Part shown: positions 62,036-64,000 of the stretch, piece after piece | How the letters are laid out: each line of letters begins with the position of its first letter | Position numbering within the stretch: the first letter of the stretch is position 1 | Assembly: GCA_035578905.1 (NCBI GenBank) | Contig: JAQJVL010000670.1 | Coordinates: 156,001 to 220,000 of the forward strand | DNA from: Stictocephala bisonia | Taxonomy: Eukaryota > Arthropoda > Insecta > Hemiptera > Membracidae | Length of the DNA: 64,000 bases | Direction of reading: 5' to 3' | The notes under the pieces: generated by a model | Seen by the model: only the letters and a program-made list of their open reading frames with translations | Database searches by the model: none | What the model was told of the DNA's origin: nothing | Made by a program: the position numbers and the translations under genes

Positions 62036-62577
62036 CCTCGGGGCAGTGGCGTATTTAGGGGGGGCTATAGGGGCTGTAAACCAGGGCGGCAGAATTTAGG
62101 GGGTGGCAAAGGAGTTGGAAGTTACCAGGCATGTAATGGTATTTTGAGAATATTTGAAAATTAAGGGTGTCAATGTCAAGTACAAAGTACTGTTCTTTAC
62201 AAAATATTATCAAGTTACGGCTGTCATCTAACTATGTTACGAATGTATGTATAGAGCGAGAGCGGCAGAAGTTGTGTACTTTTGTTGATAGGCGGGTCCG
62301 GGGAAAAGGAAGACGTATGTACCACCACTAACATTTCAATTAATAACACGACTAAAATAAATTGGTTTTAACTTATAGTGTTCAGCTTATGTTGATACCT
62401 ACTACCTACTAAGTTTTTAGTACAACATTAGCTATGATACAAACAAAGGGCGGAGGGGTGGCAGATAGCCGCTATATCCCCTAAGCGGCAAAACGTGAAA
62501 TACGCCACTGGGTGGGGGGGGGCAAATTGTGTCTAGCCCAGGGGCGGCAAATCTTCAAATACGCCTCTGCCTAGGGG
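62036..62577. mobile_element. hAT-type MITE
   Basis: The element proper is 62044-62569 (526 bp). Terminal repeats are cagtggcgtattt on the left and, read inward on the right, cagaggcgtattt (12 of 13 match). It is flanked by cctcgggg (62036-62043) and cctagggg (62570-62577), an 8-bp target duplication with one change, as expected for hAT. A second right-type terminus, aaatacgccactg, lies inside at 62498-62510. There is no coding capacity. Subterminal DNA is unusually G-rich (gggggggct, ggggcggca). Confidence 0.75.
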
Positions 62578-64000
62578 TCCAACAAGACCCCATAATAATT
62601 GAATTAGTGTATTATTCAGCCAGCTTCATTTAATTTAAGTTCAGTTGAGCCTAATATCAATACATATTAATTAGTTACAATTTAGCCATTCTACTTTTAT
62701 GTGATTAGTGAGTTGGTTCATTTTTTTAAAAGTTGACATTATTGAAGATTTTTAAGTCAAGTCCCAGCTTCTTTTAGCTTGATCTGTCTATTTTCCATTG
62801 ACTCTTGATCTAATTTGGGAGCCTATTCTGATATACTAAAGGGGGTGACCAGTACAGTATAAGGTTAACATTACTGTTAAAACCTCTAGTCAAGGCAAAG
62901 ATTGTGCTTTATCTCACATAAAGGCAGAGTCCGTACGCAGCTATCGGCTCTCTTTAACTTATTATGTTACGTTTTTAAGTCCAAATTTATACGTACATTT
63001 TCAGAACTAATAATTTATTCGCACGATATAACATTGTTTATTATTAATGGCATTTATATAGAATACTAAGTACCTGCAATTATTCATTTATTTTTGTATT
63101 AGTTTTTTGGGTAATAATTACTGTTATAATAGATACATATTTCGTTTTTATTATATAAGAGTACAAAAAGGTTAATGTGATCGCTATCCCATAGATAATG
63201 ATCACGAATAGAAATTGATGAAAAATATGCAGTCAAAATAAATTTGAATCATAGAAAATTATTTAATTTATATGCCAGTAATTTAAGATGTTTGCCAACT
63301 CAATTAAAATCAAGTTAATTACAGCCCTGTCAATTTACGCGTGAGATTGACAGCCGATACAGCAAGTTTCCAGGTACCTTTAATAGCATGGAATATCTCG
63401 TGTCAGAGATTAGTTTTAAATACCGTACATTGTTATAATTTTAATTATTGTTGTTTTGGGATTTTTATGATTATTATTTAGCTGTTTGTTTTTAATTAAC
63501 AAAACATAATAGGTGGATTTAGTTCATGCAATTTATCTAGAGATGCTTTCTTTATCATTTATAAACTATTTTAAGGTGGTATAACCCATTGGTTCTGAAT
63601 AGATAAATAAATGGTGGCATAAGCTAAATTAGTACTGTACCAAGTATTTATTTCATATTTTCCGAACAAAACATTAGCATAACTTTATTTACGTGAACTG
63701 TGGTAATGAATACCACCATTGAATTAACACATTTTTGCGGTATAAAATACGAGACAGATTCTTATTGTATCATGTTAACAGTCTCATCAATATTTGCACA
63801 CCCTTGCTGGTTCACAACGTTCTATAGACACTAATAAGGTTCTTTCAATACATTTAAATTTGAGTTCGAATATATTTAAATAATGATTAATAATAAATGC
63901 TTTACTATATTATGATTATTGACTAATATGCATTATAAGGAAATATTTCACCATGACACTATGTTAGTTCTTTCTATGGAGATATAGAATTATCACAATT
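62578..64000. other. AT-rich interval, no gene seen
   Basis: No recognised feature to the end of the window. Confidence 0.5.

Overview
The window looks like repeat-rich, non-coding DNA from an animal nuclear genome, most likely an arthropod. It is strongly AT-rich, has no dense coding, and carries introns-style spacing rather than operons. The retroelement debris includes R1-clade-like and Jockey/CR1-like reverse transcriptase fragments. A Penelope-like element with a GIY-YIG tail is also present, with mariner, piggyBac, Harbinger and hAT DNA transposons and tRNA-derived SINEs. I found no intact host gene, rRNA or functional tRNA. The arthropod call rests on this family mix and is an inference.

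Layout. 0-6.3 kb: AT-rich DNA with an unidentified coding-like patch, a 52-bp tandem dimer, one arm of a foldback repeat family and a non-LTR 3' tail. 7.4-14.7 kb: R1-like RT fragment, a 3 x 112-bp array beside a cluster of TATCGATA palindromes, a second R1-like fragment, a degenerate interspersed repeat, a Penelope-like 3' end with a hammerhead-like motif, and a SINE. 17.4-19.5 kb: a dead, 5'-truncated Jockey/CR1-like element with a candidate 17-bp target duplication. 21 kb: a 36-bp minisatellite whose G-rich core is a perfect one-base-loop G-quadruplex motif; decayed relatives occur at five other loci. 22-25.3 kb: candidate solo LTR, piggyBac-like deletion derivative, and Harbinger-like deletion derivative with CAG target duplication.

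27.6-37 kb: two foldback elements (156-bp arms; ~244-bp arms with a triplicated 172-bp hairpin unit), diverged satellites, a 116-bp array, a second SINE copy and a perfect 58-bp palindrome. 41-47 kb: further copies of the dispersed repeats, a third SINE and a 197-bp duplicated region rich in AGCTGCTT. 47.9-50.4 kb: the best-defined transposon, a mariner-superfamily element bounded by TA with about 376-bp terminal inverted repeats around a frameshifted DDE transposase. 51.8-59.4 kb: a 395-bp CA microsatellite, a 12-copy 125-bp satellite, a fourth SINE, a non-LTR fragment and a 7-copy 167-bp satellite. 60-64 kb: one small ATG-started ORF of uncertain status and a hAT-type MITE with an 8-bp target duplication.

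Nothing here forms a pathway. The recurring theme is inverted-repeat and tandem-repeat DNA: several loci could form long hairpins, double-stranded RNA or G-quadruplexes if transcribed or unwound. All transposase and reverse transcriptase reading frames seen are broken, so mobility would depend on copies elsewhere.
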